Below, piece after piece: positions 42,876 through 44,992 of a DNA stretch of 44,992 nucleotides. The first letter of the stretch is position 1. Every line of letters begins with the position of its first letter. The DNA is taken from contig CALVYK010000009.1 in NCBI GenBank assembly GCA_944372195.1, positions 1-44,992 on the forward strand. The letters run 5' to 3'. The position numbers and the translations under genes are program-made. This DNA is from an uncultured Bacilli bacterium. Its GTDB lineage: Bacteria > Bacillota_I > Bacilli_A > RF39 > UBA660. Below the pieces are notes generated by a model, which was not told where the DNA came from, searched no databases, and saw nothing but the letters and a program-made list of their open reading frames with translations.

Positions 42876-43348
42876 TAAATATAATTGCAGCAGTAGGTAA
42901 AAATAATGAATTGGGCTTAAATAATCAATTATTATGGCATTTACCTAAAGATTTAAAATTTTTTAAAGAAAAAACTAATAATCATATTATTGTAATGGGC
43001 TATAATACTTTTGTGTCATTAGGTAGGTTATTGCCTAATAGAACTCATGTTGTTTTATCATATAATCACAATGATTTTGTTGATGAAGTGATTCATTTTA
43101 GTGATTATAATGAATTGTTGAATTTTATAAAAAATAAAGATGTATTTATAATAGGCGGAGCTTCTATTTATAAATTATTTATCGATATAGCAGATAATAT
43201 ATATTTAACAGAAATAAATGATTCTAAAGAGTGTGATGTTTATTTTCCTAATTTTGATAAAAATTTATATGACAAAGAAATTTTAGGACAAGAAAATGAT
43301 AATGGAATATCTTATCAATTTACATTATATAAAAGGAGAAAATTATGA
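42872..43348 (+). CDS. folA: Dihydrofolate reductase
   Basis: 158 aa. IIAAVGKNNELGLNNQLLWH, LPKDLKFFKEKT, NHIIVMGYNTFVSLGRLLPN and VFIIGGASIYKLF are the DHFR motifs. It regenerates THF consumed by ThyA. It overlaps thyA by 4 bp (ATGA). Confidence 0.95.
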   Translation: MINIIAAVGKNNELGLNNQLLWHLPKDLKFFKEKTNNHIIVMGYNTFVSLGRLLPNRTHVVLSYNHNDFVDEVIHFSDYNELLNFIKNKDVFIIGGASIYKLFIDIADNIYLTEINDSKECDVYFPNFDKNLYDKEILGQENDNGISYQFTLYKRRKL

Positions 43349-44016
43349 GAGGTAAAATAATAGTAATTGAAGGAACTGATTGTTCAGGTAAAGAGACACA
43401 AAGTAAAAAATTAATTGAAAGAATACCAAATTTAAAATATTTTTCGTTTCCCAATTATGATTCTCCAACTGGTAAGATAATTGGAGGACCCTATTTAGGT
43501 AAATCTTATATATGTGATGGTTGGTTTAAAGAAGGAGCTGATGCAGTAGATCCTAAAATAGCTTCTCTTTATTACGCAGCTGATAGAAAATATAATATTG
43601 ATAAAATTAATCAAATGTTAGATGATGGGTACAATGTCATATTAGATAGATATGTTTATTCTAATATGGCTCATCAGGGTGGTAAAATAAAAGATTTTAA
43701 TGAAAGACATAAAATGTATAAATGGCTAGAAAAATTAGAATTTGATTTATTAGAACTACCACAACCAGATATAAAAATATTTTTATATGTTCCTTTAGAA
43801 GTATCCATGGAAATAAGAAAAAATAGAACCGAATCATTTGATCAACATGAATCTAATTTCGAACATTTAAAACATGCTGAAAATGCTTATTTAGAAATAG
43901 CTGAGTTATATGATTTCATTAAAATAGATTGTACAATAGATGATAAAATGCTACCTATAGAAGATATAAACGAAATTATATATCAACATATTTTAGGAAA
44001 ACAGAAGACTTTGTAA
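43345..44016 (+). CDS. tmk: Thymidylate kinase
   Basis: 223 aa P-loop kinase: IVIEGTDCSGKETQSKKL, DRYVYSNMAHQGGK (the DR(Y/F) motif) and KIFLYVPLEVSMEIRKNR, with a lid-like segment after it. The product dTDP completes the thyA-folA route. It is longer in the insert around YLGKSYICDGWFKEGADAVD than typical bacterial Tmk and closer to the eukaryotic/Mollicutes layout. It overlaps folA by 4 bp. Confidence 0.88.
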   Translation: MRGKIIVIEGTDCSGKETQSKKLIERIPNLKYFSFPNYDSPTGKIIGGPYLGKSYICDGWFKEGADAVDPKIASLYYAADRKYNIDKINQMLDDGYNVILDRYVYSNMAHQGGKIKDFNERHKMYKWLEKLEFDLLELPQPDIKIFLYVPLEVSMEIRKNRTESFDQHESNFEHLKHAENAYLEIAELYDFIKIDCTIDDKMLPIEDINEIIYQHILGKQKTL

Positions 44017-44032
44017 AATTCAAAGTTTTTTT
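44007..44032 (+). terminator. Terminator after tmk
   Basis: ACTTTG/CAAAGT stem with a 7-base loop, then TTTTTT. Confidence 0.75.
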
Positions 44033-44056
44033 CATATTATTTAATAAGGTGATATT

Positions 44057-44698
44057 TTGAATATAATTTCTCATAGAGGGGCTAATGTAAGTAAATATAA
44101 AAAAAATACTAAACAAGCATTACTAACAGCAATTAATTTGGATTTTATTGATGGAATTGAATTTGATATAAGAATAACTAAAGATAAGAAAATAGTGATA
44201 ATTCATGATCCAATTATAAATTTAGTTAGTAATGGTAGTGGTTTAGTTAAGAAATTAAAATATAAAAAACTATTAAAATATAATTTTGGAACAAAAGATA
44301 ATCCTAGTAAAATATGTTTGTTAACTGAATTACTAGATAATATTAAAAATAATAAAAAAATATTAATTGAATTAAAAGAAGAGAGTAAAAATTATAAAGA
44401 ATTTGTTGATATTGTTTATAATATTATAAAAAAATATCAATTAAATATTTATATAGCAAGTTTTAATTATGAATTAATTAAATATTTTAGTAATAAATAT
44501 AATAAATGTGGACTAATAATAGGTAATGGTATTAATCTAGAAAGAAAATATAATAATTTTGATTATAATATTTTAAGTTATAAACATCGTAAAATATATA
44601 ATAAAAAAGAAACATTTTTATGGACAGTTAATGAATATAAAGATGATTTATCAAATTATAATATTATCACTGACAATCCTTATTTATTTAAAAACTAA
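44057..44698 (+). CDS. Glycerophosphodiester phosphodiesterase
   Basis: 213 aa from the TTG at 44057, with AAGGTGAT upstream. ISHRGANVSKYKKNT (HR motif), IDGIEFDIRITKDKKIVIIH (E-D metal site) and the closing WTVNEYKDDLSNYNIITDNP match GDPD. It hydrolyses glycerophosphodiesters to sn-glycerol-3-phosphate and an alcohol. No membrane helix, so it is cytoplasmic. It converges with the UPF0316 gene and overlaps its end by 15 bp. Confidence 0.9.
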   Translation: MNIISHRGANVSKYKKNTKQALLTAINLDFIDGIEFDIRITKDKKIVIIHDPIINLVSNGSGLVKKLKYKKLLKYNFGTKDNPSKICLLTELLDNIKNNKKILIELKEESKNYKEFVDIVYNIIKKYQLNIYIASFNYELIKYFSNKYNKCGLIIGNGINLERKYNNFDYNILSYKHRKIYNKKETFLWTVNEYKDDLSNYNIITDNPYLFKN

Positions 44699-44992
44699 TT
44701 GTTTAGCTGATTCGGATATTATTTTAGCATTATGATCAATATTTAATATTTCATCAATAAGTTCTTTTCTTTTTTTTCTTTTAACCATAATCATTAATAT
44801 ATCTTTGTTAATTAAGTAAGTATTTTCTAATTTACTTATTTTTTTATATTTTTTACTTATTATAAATAACATGTTATTACCTAAAGCAATTTTTTCTTCT
44901 AATATGGAACCTATATAACTGCCTATTAAAGAACCTATAGCAAATATCAATATTTTATATATATTATTATTTAAAACAACTAAACTAGTTGA
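44684..44992 (-). CDS. UPF0316 membrane protein (DUF5698/DUF2179), 5' end outside the window
   Basis: The reading frame is open to the right window edge, so the start is not seen; the TTG at 44950 is not the true start. GSLIGSYIGSILEEKIALGN matches the end of the UPF0316 membrane domain. KDILMIMVKRKKRKELIDEI and DHNAKIISESAKQLVF match the C-terminal DUF2179 domain, as in YebE-like proteins. Function unknown. Confidence 0.75.
   Translation of the reverse strand, partial: STSLVVLNNNIYKILIFAIGSLIGSYIGSILEEKIALGNNMLFIISKKYKKISKLENTYLINKDILMIMVKRKKRKELIDEILNIDHNAKIISESAKQLVFK

Overview
The window is very AT-rich, uses the standard bacterial code (TGA is a true stop in many genes, Trp is TGG) and has typical Gram-positive AGGAGG/GGTGAT ribosome-binding sites and TTGACA/TATAAT promoters. 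It carries sporulation genes (spoIIAA, sigF, spoVAC-AD-AE, yqfC, yqfD, ylbD, ylbE, spoIIID, a GerS-like lipoprotein), a T-box riboswitch and no outer-membrane genes. This points to a low-GC, endospore-forming Bacillota with a compact genome, probably an uncultured gut member of the Bacilli/Erysipelotrichia side. That placement is inferred from gene content only.

Layout. 1-295: the 3' end (BRCT domain) of a LigA-like gene, out of frame upstream. 355-5068: a minisatellite-bearing tail-anchored protein, cdaA-cdaR (c-di-AMP synthesis), a DUF378 protein, a GerS/LolA-like lipoprotein and a small membrane protein. 5086-10282: tRNA-Glu, a Ctp protease, an ECF sigma/anti-sigma pair lying between two copies of a 30-bp direct repeat, and the tsaE-tsaB-rimI-tsaD t6A operon. 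10443-16820: a coiled-coil membrane protein with a DUF1292 protein, an HD-domain gene with a nonsense codon, uvrA and a Nudix gene. 16897-21642: the sporulation block, with a coiled-coil membrane protein behind a Spo0A-box-like site, then spoIIAA directly followed by sigF (no spoIIAB), then spoVAC-AD-AE behind a forespore-type promoter.

21652-26053: an orphan reverse gene, tRNA-Ser, an arylsulfotransferase paired with a CxxC lipoprotein, and a Tyr/Trp-rich repeat surface protein. 26146-31816: ylbDE, a small reverse gene, and yqfC-yqfD-vanZ-ybeY-era-yqzL-DUF1653-recO-DUF7666. This is the classical era neighbourhood with phoH, pgpH, dgkA and cdd missing. 31817-32404: a 588-bp region with no conventional gene, holding a candidate type I toxin/antisense RNA locus and a T-box leader. 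32405-35652: an HD-domain gene and valS under the T-box. 35869-44992: a lone type IV pilin-like gene, a YfhO-family protein, lepA, spoIIID, hemW, the thymidylate operon thyA-folA-tmk, a glycerophosphodiesterase and the end of a UPF0316 protein.

How the genes fit together. The most interesting block is the sporulation cluster. Its SpoIIAA homologue lacks the phosphoacceptor Ser (DCYG in place of DSSG), the adjacent kinase/anti-sigma gene spoIIAB is missing and SigF is N-terminally short. First-compartment sigma control is therefore probably wired differently here. The coiled-coil protein just upstream has the same type of Spo0A-like site and is a candidate partner. The second notable element is the compact toxin/antisense locus beside the valS T-box.
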